Assembly (NCBI GenBank): GCA_937958785.1
Contig: CALGMY010000273.1
Span: forward strand, 1 to 10,939
DNA from: an uncultured Gammaproteobacteria bacterium
GTDB lineage: Bacteria; Pseudomonadota; Gammaproteobacteria; Steroidobacterales; GCA-2729495
Reading direction: 5' to 3'
Length of the DNA: 10,939 nt
Part shown: in pieces, positions 1-6,238 of the stretch
Layout of the letters: each line of letters starts with the position of its first letter
Numbering within the stretch: position 1 is the first letter of the stretch
Translations under genes and position numbers: made by a program
The notes under the pieces: generated by a model
Told to the model about the DNA's origin: nothing
What the model saw: only the letters and a program-made list of their open reading frames with translations
The model's database searches: none

Positions 1-47
1 GCCTTCAGGCGCGATCCCGGCCGGATCGCGCCTGAAGGCGCTCCTAC
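1..47. repeat. REP hairpin pair (GTAG-type), left copy cut by window edge
   Basis: Bases 1-17 are the perfect reverse complement of 23-39, with a 5-base loop. The unit at 26-47, read on the minus strand, starts GTAGGAGC and continues into a small hairpin (GCGCC, four-base loop, GGCGC). This GTAG-plus-hairpin layout is that of REP elements of Pseudomonas/Xanthomonas-type bacteria. The left partner loses its GTAG head to the window edge. The element lies 17 bases past the stop of the DUF4266 gene, where it may stabilise or end the leftward mRNA; there is no T-tract. Confidence 0.85.
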
Positions 48-64
48 GCGGCGATGCCCCGACA

Positions 65-280
65 TCAGTTGCACCCGCAGCCGCCACCGCCACTGCCGGA
101 GGCGCCGCGGGCGCCCTCCCGGGCCTCGTGGACGTGGTCGATGTAGGAGCCGGAGACCGGGTTGCGGTCGAAGCTCATGATCGGGTCGGCCAGCCGGTCC
201 CGCTCGTAGGGCTTCACCCAGGGCTCGATCCCCGAGCAGCCGGCGACGAGCAGCGCGGCGGCGAGGAGCACGCTTCTCAT
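65..280 (-). CDS. DUF4266 small lipoprotein
   Basis: A 71-residue protein with a short signal peptide and the lipobox LVAGC (Cys15), so probably a lipid-anchored envelope protein. The mature part matches the DUF4266 pattern: a VKPYERDRLADP stretch, a conserved HVHEAREGA segment and a glycine-rich tail ending GGGGCGCN. The paired cysteines at the extreme C-terminus could bind a metal, but no function is established for the family. The start is set by GGGAG at 286-290 on the minus strand, five bases before the ATG. The ATG overlaps the TGA of the upstream thioredoxin gene by four bases (ATGA), so the two are probably translationally coupled. It is the last gene of the leftward operon. From memory, DUF4266 genes often sit beside thioredoxin-like and outer-membrane protein genes, which fits here. 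Confidence 0.85.
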   Translation of the reverse strand: MRSVLLAAALLVAGCSGIEPWVKPYERDRLADPIMSFDRNPVSGSYIDHVHEAREGARGASGSGGGGCGCN

Positions 281-786
281 GCCTTCTCCCGGATCAGCTG
301 GCGGATGACGTCCTGGTACTTGCCCTCGTCGCCGGGCTGGTAGCCCTGGTGGATGTAGCGCACCTGGCCCTTGCGGTCGACGATGACGGTGCTCGGCATG
401 GCGGAGACGTCGTAGAGCTTGCTCACCCCGTTGGCCGGGTCGAGCAGGATCGGGAAGGTCACCGGCACGTCCTTGAGGAACGTGTCCATCAGCCGGGTGT
501 CCTCCTCGACGTTGACACCCAGCATGGTGAAACCGAGCGGCGCGTACTTCTTCTGGATCTGCTCGAGCAGCGGCATCTCCTTGCGGCACGGCCCGCACCA
601 GGTGGCCCAGAAGTTGATCAGCACTACCTGGCCCTTCAGCGAGGCGAGCGAGACCTTCCCGCCCGCCCGGGCCGGAAGTTCGAAGGCGGCGGCCGGTGCG
701 GCCATGTCGGTCGCCCGGCCGGGGACCGTCGCGAGGATCAGGGCGACCAGGAGGCTGGCAACGGATCGGGCGGAGGGGATGCGCAT
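277..786 (-). CDS. TlpA/ResA-like periplasmic thioredoxin
   Basis: 169 residues. An N-terminal signal segment (about 1-25) is followed by a TlpA-like thioredoxin fold. The active site WCGPC is at 63-67 and the cis-proline loop MPST at 130-133, both typical of TlpA/ResA/CcmG proteins. Proteins of this family are exported disulfide reductases, and some reduce the cysteines of CxxCH before haem attachment. Because cytochrome-like genes surround it, a dedicated role in maturing these haem proteins, or in reducing the DUF4266 cysteines, is a reasonable inference but not proven. The ATG is chosen because TGAGGT (minus strand, 792-797) lies five bases upstream and overlaps the TGA of the preceding barrel gene. 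The longer reading frame upstream is only a shadow of that gene. Its 3' end overlaps the DUF4266 start by four bases. Confidence 0.93.
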   Translation of the reverse strand: MRIPSARSVASLLVALILATVPGRATDMAAPAAAFELPARAGGKVSLASLKGQVVLINFWATWCGPCRKEMPLLEQIQKKYAPLGFTMLGVNVEEDTRLMDTFLKDVPVTFPILLDPANGVSKLYDVSAMPSTVIVDRKGQVRYIHQGYQPGDEGKYQDVIRQLIREKA

Positions 787-794
787 GGATGACC

Positions 795-1457
795 TCAGAA
801 GAAGACGTTGATGCCCATGGTCAGTTCGATGTTGTGGGTGCTGTTCGTGGTGCCCGTGGTGAGCTCCAGGTCGAAGAGGTGGTCCCGCACCCCGAAGTCC
901 AGGGCCAGCCAGTCGGTCAGCAGCATCTGGTAACCCGCGCCGAAGGTCAGGGTGAAGTAGTCGTCGGGCCCGAGGCTGGTCTGGCCAGCACCGCCGATGA
1001 CGTAGAAGGCGGAATTGAAGGCCCAGTTGCGGCCGATGAAGGTCTCGCCGGGGAACAGTGCGTAGCCGAGGGAGATGTCGTAGTACTCGTACTTGCGGTC
1101 GCCGCCCAGCAGGTCGAATACCGCGAGTACTTCCGCGCTGGTGAGGCCCAGGTCGTCCGACGTGCCCCACGTCCCCTCGAGGAACAGCGACTCGGTGACG
1201 TGGTACTTGCCACGGGCCCCGTAGAGCGTGGCGGTGCCGAAGTCCTCGACCATGATGAGGCCCGCGTAGCCGCCCACCTCGAAGTTCTCGGTGTCGATCT
1301 TCGGCGACTTCACCTCCCGCCGCTCGACCTCCGGGGAGATGACCGGCGCCGACGCGCCCGCGTCCTCCGGCGGGGCGGCGTCACGGCCGAACACGCTGCA
1401 GCCGGTGGCGGCCACGGCGAGTCCGCTCAGAAGAAGAACGCGAAGCCCGCTTTCCAT
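795..1457 (-). CDS. outer-membrane beta-barrel-like protein with a lipobox-like N-terminus
   Basis: 220 residues. The N-terminus is a signal peptide ending in VAATGC (Cys20), which resembles a lipobox, followed by an Ala/Pro-rich linker (about 21-45). From about residue 60 the sequence alternates polar and hydrophobic residues with many Gly, Tyr and Phe, as in a small outer-membrane barrel, and it ends with Phe (MGINVFF), the usual barrel C-terminal signal. It resembles the outer-membrane beta-barrel families common in delta- and gammaproteobacteria. The start is supported by GAGGAA (minus strand, 1466-1471) eight bases upstream. It overlaps the previous gene by 31 bases. A lipid anchor together with a barrel is uncommon, so the lipobox may not be used. 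The function may be structural or pore-forming; the substrate is unknown. Confidence 0.8.
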   Translation of the reverse strand: MESGLRVLLLSGLAVAATGCSVFGRDAAPPEDAGASAPVISPEVERREVKSPKIDTENFEVGGYAGLIMVEDFGTATLYGARGKYHVTESLFLEGTWGTSDDLGLTSAEVLAVFDLLGGDRKYEYYDISLGYALFPGETFIGRNWAFNSAFYVIGGAGQTSLGPDDYFTLTFGAGYQMLLTDWLALDFGVRDHLFDLELTTGTTNSTHNIELTMGINVFF

Positions 1458-2167
1458 TCGTCCAGTTCCTCGTTGTCATCGCGACTCGTGAAGGTCAGGT
1501 AGCTGTTGTATTCGGTGCGGAACAGGATCCGCTTCGACACGTACATCCGCACCCCGAGGCCCACCTGGCCCACCTGGTCGGTGCGGTCCTCGGTAGACAC
1601 CAGCGTGGCCTTCGGGTCCACGTGCACGATCCCCGTGCCGAGGGCCGCGTAGGGCGACAGCCGCCACTCGGGGAACGGCTGGTGCACCAGCATGGCCGTC
1701 ACCAGCCACCCGTCGGAGAAGGTGCCGCTGATGTCCTCCACCTGCAGCTCCGCCGAGAGGTTCGGGGTAAAGCGGTACCCGCCGCTCACCGCGATCACGC
1801 TCGCCCCGTCCAGGTCGCCCAGGGACAGCGCCACTTCCCAGCGCCGGCCCGCAAAATCACCGGCGCCCGGGTCGGCGATGGCCACCGGCTGTCCGGCGGC
1901 GTCGAGGGTGAGCGCGATGTTCTCGAGGCTCACCCAGCCTTCCACGCCCTTCGCCGTGCGCACCTGGAACCAGTCGGTCCGGCGCTTCACGATGGCCACC
2001 TGCGCCCCCCGGTCCACGACGTGGAACACCGGGTAGCCGCGCCCGGGCCCCGTGTGGAGCTCGAGGAAGGGCTCCGCCACGACGGCCTGATATTCCGCGC
2101 TCTTGCCATAAGCCGGTGTGACCGACGACAAGAATCCGACGATGGCAATGAGGGCCAGGAGGCGCAT
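1427..2167 (-). CDS. SH3-domain protein with C-terminal outer-membrane barrel
   Basis: 246 residues. A classical signal peptide (about 1-21, cleavage after AYG) is followed by a bacterial SH3 domain at about 30-88, with the typical LHTGPGRGYPVF start, a DWFQVR strand and EGWVS. A beta-barrel-like region follows from about 105 to the end and closes in FAFFF. Bacterial SH3 domains often bind peptidoglycan or peptides, so the protein may tie the cell wall to the outer membrane. It starts 25 bases after the HZS-alpha-like gene ends and overlaps the next barrel gene by 31 bases; the two barrels may be related or act together. No strong Shine-Dalgarno precedes the ATG, so translation may depend on coupling to the upstream gene. 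Confidence 0.82.
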   Translation of the reverse strand: MRLLALIAIVGFLSSVTPAYGKSAEYQAVVAEPFLELHTGPGRGYPVFHVVDRGAQVAIVKRRTDWFQVRTAKGVEGWVSLENIALTLDAAGQPVAIADPGAGDFAGRRWEVALSLGDLDGASVIAVSGGYRFTPNLSAELQVEDISGTFSDGWLVTAMLVHQPFPEWRLSPYAALGTGIVHVDPKATLVSTEDRTDQVGQVGLGVRMYVSKRILFRTEYNSYLTFTSRDDNEELDEWKAGFAFFF

Positions 2168-2192
2168 GGATGATCCGCGGGGTCAGTAAGCG

Positions 2193-4844
2193 TCAGTCCA
2201 GGGGCGCCTGGAACGGGTCGTTGTAGTACTGGGCCCCGATGTCGACCCACTCGGAGAGCAAGCGGAGCTCGGCGGGCGTGAGGCGGCCGGCGTGGGTGCC
2301 GCCGGGGGCGAAGCGGCCGAAGAACCGCGTCGACGCGAGGGCACCGGTGGTGGTCATCGAGGCCGTCACGGGCACCGTCGCGAACACCGGGTCCCCGGTG
2401 ACGGGGTCGACGCCAACCTCGACCAGCCGGTCCTGCAGCACGGTACCGTTCAGCTCCTGCTCGTTGTCGCCCGAGAAGAGCTCGCGGTAGGCCTTGAAGT
2501 GCGTCGCGTCGATGTCCGACGGCCCGTCCGACAGGTCGAGCTGGGCCGCCGGGACCCGGGCCGCCATGTTGGCGTCCACCGGGGAATGGCAGCTCGTGCA
2601 GGTGTCGTCGGCCAGCACCGTCATGCCATCCACGTCCAGCGTCACGCGGGGCGTGGACCAGAGCGGGTGGATGTGCGCCTCGTAGTTGATGGTGATGCGG
2701 CACCCCGGCGCCCACGCCGTGATGCAGCCACCGGTGGTGGGGGCCGGCGTCGAGAGGTCCGAGTAGCTCCAGGTGAAGCTCGCATCCTTCGCACGGCCGG
2801 CAGCCACGGGCTCCGTCCAGATGTCCTCGTAGGCGACGTCGACGCTGGGAGTGATCAGCGCGCAGTCCGTCGCGCAGCTGATGCGCTCCTTCACCTGGGC
2901 CATGGTCTCGCCGAAGTCGGCGAACAGGGCGGGCTCCGTGTTGGGGAACGGCTGGCCGTCGGCCGGCGCACCGGCCCAGGCGCTCACGAAGGCATCGCGG
3001 CGCCCGTGGGAGACCCCGCTGTTCGGCACGTGGCAGCCATTGCAGGTGACGACCTCGCCGGGCCGCACCTGCAGCCAGTTCAGGTGCCGGCTGGTCACGC
3101 GCCGGCCGTCGCCATTCAGCACCGAGAGGGCGATGGGGACATTGGCCGGGACCTTGGCAACCACCGAGCCATCCGGCTCCACCGGCACGTAGCCCAGGAT
3201 CTCGCGCATGCCCTGGGCCGTGCTGACGCCGAAGGCGCTGTTGTCGAAGTCCCGCACCTCGTCGTCCGGCAGGGCGACCGCCTTCTCGATGCGGAGGAAG
3301 CGCGCGAGGCGCCCGGCGGCGGTGGTCTGGGCCGGATCGGCGACCTGGGCGATGTTGTTGCTCGCCGTGCCGTCCAGGTCGTAGACGCTGCGGATGCGGA
3401 TGATGCCCGCGCCCTCCGCCAGCAGGGCCGGGTCGGCCGCGCCGGTGGAATCGAGGTCGTAGATGATCGGGGGCACGGCCCGGGCCTGTCCGGCCACGAT
3501 GTCGGTGATGATCACACCTTCCTGCGGGGCGAAGACCGGCTGCTGGGTGTTGGCCGTGCGGTTGTAGATCCAGACGCCGTAGAGCGGCGGGGCCGCCTGG
3601 GCCGCAGGATCTGCCAGCGCCGCCGGCGTGCAGGGGACGATCTGCTGGGTGGCCGACAGCAGCCGGCAGGGACTCCAGCTCACGAACATGCGGTCGGTGC
3701 CGTCGAAGAGCGGGTAGGCCGAGCTGAACTCGCCGCCCGGGGAGATGGAGTCGTCGGTCCGCACGTCGTTCACGACCAGGCGCACCTGCGCCGGACCGGT
3801 GAGCAGGCCGGCGTTCGGCGCGGTGGGCTGCAGGTTCTCGACGAAATCCTGGCCGTCCACGGCCACCAGGTCGGCACCCGCCTCGTCGGTCTGGAAGGGG
3901 CGGAGAAGCACGAGGATGCGCCCGTCGGGCAGCTCACGCGGCTGGAGGAACTGGACGGTGGCGCCGTCCGTGCCGGTGTCGTGGCTCTGCGCGCCGTAGT
4001 ACAGCTCGAGCGCGGTGCCATCCGGATTCATGCGGTAGAGGTTCATCTCGTTGTTGGACGAGGCGTTGTCCCACCGGGTGAACAGCACCTGCCCGTTCGA
4101 CAGGACCGTCGGATCGAGGTCGTGGCTCTGGTTGAAGGAGATCTGGTGGATCTCCGAGCCGTCGTCGGTCATCACGTGCAGGAGGAAGGCCGGTTCACGC
4201 CGGTCCTCGTCCTGGGCGTCGAACTGGGGCTTGCCCTCGTCGAGCAGGATGGCCTTCGACTGGCGCTGCCGCGTGGAGGAGAAGACGATGCGGCCATCCG
4301 GCAGGTAGTGGGGCGCCACGTCGTGGCCGGCCTCCGCATTGAGGTCCGACGGGATGACCCGGCGCAGGTCGTCGGTCGAGAGCGTGTACTCCCAGACGTT
4401 CCAGGTGGGCTGGTCTTCCTCGTCGGCACCCTCCTCGAAGGGCCCGCGCATGGCGAACAGCACCTTGCCACCGTCCCAGGACATCTCCAGGTCCTGGATG
4501 TCGTACAGGCCCGACCCCTGGGTGATGCGACCGGTCACGTTGATCTCGGCCGCCGAGGCGGCAGCCCGCTCCCGCACGAAGAGATCGGCGCCGACGTTGA
4601 AGGTGCGCAGCTCGCGCACGTCGGAAGCGTCGACGTCACCCTGGTCGGTGAGTGGCACCGGGCGCTTCACGTAGGCGATGGGCACGTCGAGCACCACCGG
4701 GTCCGGGTCCTGGTCGCCGCCGCCCAGTCCGCCGCCACCGCACGCCACCAGCGTCGCGGCCAGCAGCCCGGTCATCAGCCGGGCCGCGCGCACAGGCGCC
4801 GGCCACGGCAGGTTCCGCATCCTTGCGATCATCATCATCCCCAT
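2193..4844 (-). CDS. hydrazine synthase alpha-subunit-like di-haem lipoprotein
   Basis: 883 residues from the preferred ATG. A signal peptide ends in LAATLVAC (Cys35) followed by a Gly-rich linker, so it is an exported lipoprotein. Residues of about 100-400 show TolB/PD40-like propeller repeats (YLPDGRIVFSS, LSNGQVLFTR, LPDGRILVLL). CNGCH lies at 601-605 and CTSCH at 749-753. AHIHPLW upstream of the second site could supply a distal ligand, and the C-terminal SEWVDIGAQYYNDP is typical of such haem domains. Propeller, middle haem and C-terminal haem is the published layout of the anammox HZS alpha subunit. HZS-alpha-like proteins also occur outside anammox bacteria with unknown function, and no beta or gamma subunit is present here. 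The start is uncertain: frame-compatible starts lie at 4922 (TTG), 4874, 4844 and 4820. The ATG at 4844 has GGCAGG in front of it, while 4820 gives the most standard lipoprotein signal. Confidence 0.8.
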   Translation of the reverse strand: MGMMMIARMRNLPWPAPVRAARLMTGLLAATLVACGGGGLGGGDQDPDPVVLDVPIAYVKRPVPLTDQGDVDASDVRELRTFNVGADLFVRERAAASAAEINVTGRITQGSGLYDIQDLEMSWDGGKVLFAMRGPFEEGADEEDQPTWNVWEYTLSTDDLRRVIPSDLNAEAGHDVAPHYLPDGRIVFSSTRQRQSKAILLDEGKPQFDAQDEDRREPAFLLHVMTDDGSEIHQISFNQSHDLDPTVLSNGQVLFTRWDNASSNNEMNLYRMNPDGTALELYYGAQSHDTGTDGATVQFLQPRELPDGRILVLLRPFQTDEAGADLVAVDGQDFVENLQPTAPNAGLLTGPAQVRLVVNDVRTDDSISPGGEFSSAYPLFDGTDRMFVSWSPCRLLSATQQIVPCTPAALADPAAQAAPPLYGVWIYNRTANTQQPVFAPQEGVIITDIVAGQARAVPPIIYDLDSTGAADPALLAEGAGIIRIRSVYDLDGTASNNIAQVADPAQTTAAGRLARFLRIEKAVALPDDEVRDFDNSAFGVSTAQGMREILGYVPVEPDGSVVAKVPANVPIALSVLNGDGRRVTSRHLNWLQVRPGEVVTCNGCHVPNSGVSHGRRDAFVSAWAGAPADGQPFPNTEPALFADFGETMAQVKERISCATDCALITPSVDVAYEDIWTEPVAAGRAKDASFTWSYSDLSTPAPTTGGCITAWAPGCRITINYEAHIHPLWSTPRVTLDVDGMTVLADDTCTSCHSPVDANMAARVPAAQLDLSDGPSDIDATHFKAYRELFSGDNEQELNGTVLQDRLVEVGVDPVTGDPVFATVPVTASMTTTGALASTRFFGRFAPGGTHAGRLTPAELRLLSEWVDIGAQYYNDPFQAPLD

Positions 4845-4871
4845 CGCGGCCTGCCCAAGAAGGCCGCGATG
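4842..4871 (-). promoter_or_regulatory. 11-bp perfect hairpin over the start of the HZS-alpha-like gene
   Basis: 4842-4852 is the exact reverse complement of 4861-4871, separated by eight bases. On the minus strand the 3' arm holds the ATG at 4844, and part of its GGCAGG Shine-Dalgarno lies in the loop and arm. If the leader is transcribed, the hairpin could hide this start from ribosomes. If translation begins at 4874 it is simply coding sequence. The structure is seen directly; the role is inferred. Confidence 0.45.
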
Positions 4872-5064
4872 CATAAGAGCCGATGGACGGTACGCTTTTG
4901 CCCGCGAGATAACGTAATACAAGGACTTTTCAGCGAACCGTTAAGGCAGTCACAGAACCCCGGACGCCCCTCCCCGCTAAATGCACCCCGGCGCGCAAAC
5001 GCCGGGCTTTTGGGATGGGCACAACTTGATCACCTTGCTGCCAGGACGGCGTGACGCCGTCGCC
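4872..5064. promoter_or_regulatory. divergent intergenic region, presumed promoters of both operons
   Basis: About 190 bases lie between the two divergent units and are the only sizeable non-coding stretch inside the cluster; it is less GC-rich around 4890-4950 than the genes. TATTAC on the minus strand (4914-4919) could be a -10 for the leftward unit. On the plus strand, GATAAC (4908-4913) with TGGACG 18 bases upstream is a weak candidate. Neither has a convincing -35, so promoter positions are only suggestions. A terminator-like hairpin lies within the region. Confidence 0.35.
4987..5011 (+). terminator. intrinsic-terminator-like hairpin upstream of the rightward operon
   Basis: The arms CCCGGCG (4987-4993) and CGCCGGG (5000-5006) pair perfectly around the loop CGCAAA and are followed by CTTTT. 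This is the form of a rho-independent terminator on the plus strand, although the T-run is short. No gene is seen ending here. It could end a short untranslated RNA, attenuate the rightward operon, or be left over from a lost neighbour. Confidence 0.45.
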
Positions 5065-6225
5065 GTGTCGCCCCCGCGTGGGCGACTCATCAGCACCCTG
5101 GTACTGTCGGCCGCCGTGCTGGCCAGTGCCACCGCGGGCGCGGGCCCGCGCGAGCAGGCCCGCCGCATCCACGAGCGGCTGGCCGGCGTGCCGCCGTCCG
5201 AGGCGGTGCTGGCGGACATGCAGGCGGACGTCGCGGGCAGCAATGCCGTCGACGCCGCCTACACCGCCATGGAGAACAGCAGCTTCTACAGCGTGACGCT
5301 GAAGAACTTCGCGGCCCCGTGGACCAACCGGGACCAGAGCGTCTTCGTGCCCCTCAACGACTACACGGCCACCGTGATCGGCATGGTCCGCGACGACGTG
5401 CCCTTCAACACGGTGCTGTCGGCCAACCTGGTGTACGTGGGCACGGGCGCCGGCGTGCCGGCCTACTCGCCGACCAGCAACGACAACTACCAGGCGCTCG
5501 ACGACCAGAACGCGGACCTGAAGACGCGCCTGGTGGCCTCGACGCAGACCGCGGTGAGCGGCCTGCCGGATTCGGCCACGGCGGGCGTCATCACCACGCG
5601 CGCGGCCGCCGAGGCCTTCTTCATCGCGGGAACGAACCGCGCGATGTTCCGCTTCACCCTGATGAACCACCTGTGCCGGGACCTGGAACAGGTGCTGGAC
5701 ACCAGCCGGGCGCCGGACCGGATCCGCCAGGACGTCTCCCGCAGCCCGGGCGGCGACAGCCGCATCTTCCTCAACAACTGCATCGGCTGCCACAGCGGCA
5801 TGGACCCGCTGGCCCAGGCCTTTGCCTACTACAACTTCGACGCCACCCAGGGCCAGCTGGTCTACACGCCCGGCGTGGTCCAGGCCAAGTACTTCAACAA
5901 CGACACCACCTTCGCCCATGGTTACCGCACCCCGGACGACCAGTGGAGCAACTACTGGCGGGCCGGCCAGAACGCGCTGCTCGGCTGGGATACCCAGCTC
6001 CCGGGCAGCGGTGCCGGCGCCAAGTCGATGGGGCAGGAACTGGCGAACAGCACGGCCTTTGCCCGCTGCCAGGTCGAGAAGGTGTTTCGCAACGTCTGCC
6101 TGCGCAGCCCGGTGGACGGCGCCGACCGCCAGCAGATCGACTCGATGGTCGGCTCATTCCGCTCGGGCGGCTACCGGCTGAAGCAGGTGTTCGCCGAGTC
6201 CGCGGCGTACTGCATGGGCGATTGA
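5065..6225 (+). CDS. DUF1588/DUF1585-like mono-haem cytochrome-type protein
   Basis: 386 residues from the GTG at 5065. The first 27 or so form a Sec signal peptide (RGRLISTLVLSAAVLASATA). One c-type haem motif, CIGCH, is at 239-243 in the context NNCIGCHSGMDPLAQAF, followed by YYNFD; this resembles DUF1588 (CxxCH, then DP and a later NFD). The end, FRSGGYRLKQVFAESAAYC, resembles DUF1585. These domains occur in planctomycete-type cytochromes, usually much longer proteins that also carry DUF1587/1592/1595, so this is a short or divergent form. The start is uncertain: there is no good Shine-Dalgarno. An ATG at 4981 would put the terminator-like hairpin inside the gene and bury the signal peptide; TTG codons at 5026 and 5035 are other options. 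It is first in the rightward operon and ends 13 bases before the LamG gene. Confidence 0.75.
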   Translation: MSPPRGRLISTLVLSAAVLASATAGAGPREQARRIHERLAGVPPSEAVLADMQADVAGSNAVDAAYTAMENSSFYSVTLKNFAAPWTNRDQSVFVPLNDYTATVIGMVRDDVPFNTVLSANLVYVGTGAGVPAYSPTSNDNYQALDDQNADLKTRLVASTQTAVSGLPDSATAGVITTRAAAEAFFIAGTNRAMFRFTLMNHLCRDLEQVLDTSRAPDRIRQDVSRSPGGDSRIFLNNCIGCHSGMDPLAQAFAYYNFDATQGQLVYTPGVVQAKYFNNDTTFAHGYRTPDDQWSNYWRAGQNALLGWDTQLPGSGAGAKSMGQELANSTAFARCQVEKVFRNVCLRSPVDGADRQQIDSMVGSFRSGGYRLKQVFAESAAYCMGD

Positions 6226-6238
6226 GGGAGCAGCGATC

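Noticed and set aside
2193..4844. Evidence for anammox or hydrazine synthesis
   Set aside because: Only an alpha-like protein is present; there are no beta or gamma subunits and the presumed haem ligand tyrosine appears to be serine.
4829..4844. ATC/ATG triplet run as a phase-variable microsatellite
   Set aside because: There are only about three to four repeats, changes would stay in frame, and they lie in a stretch where the start codon is uncertain.
2292..5054. Very long plus-strand open frame of 920 codons
   Set aside because: It is opposite the HZS-alpha-like gene, Arg/Gly/Val/His-rich without domains, and typical of antisense frames in high-GC DNA.
4981..5064. ATG at 4981 as start of the mono-haem gene
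   Set aside because: It would translate through the terminator-like hairpin, has no Shine-Dalgarno, and adds 28 residues before the signal peptide. It is not fully excluded.
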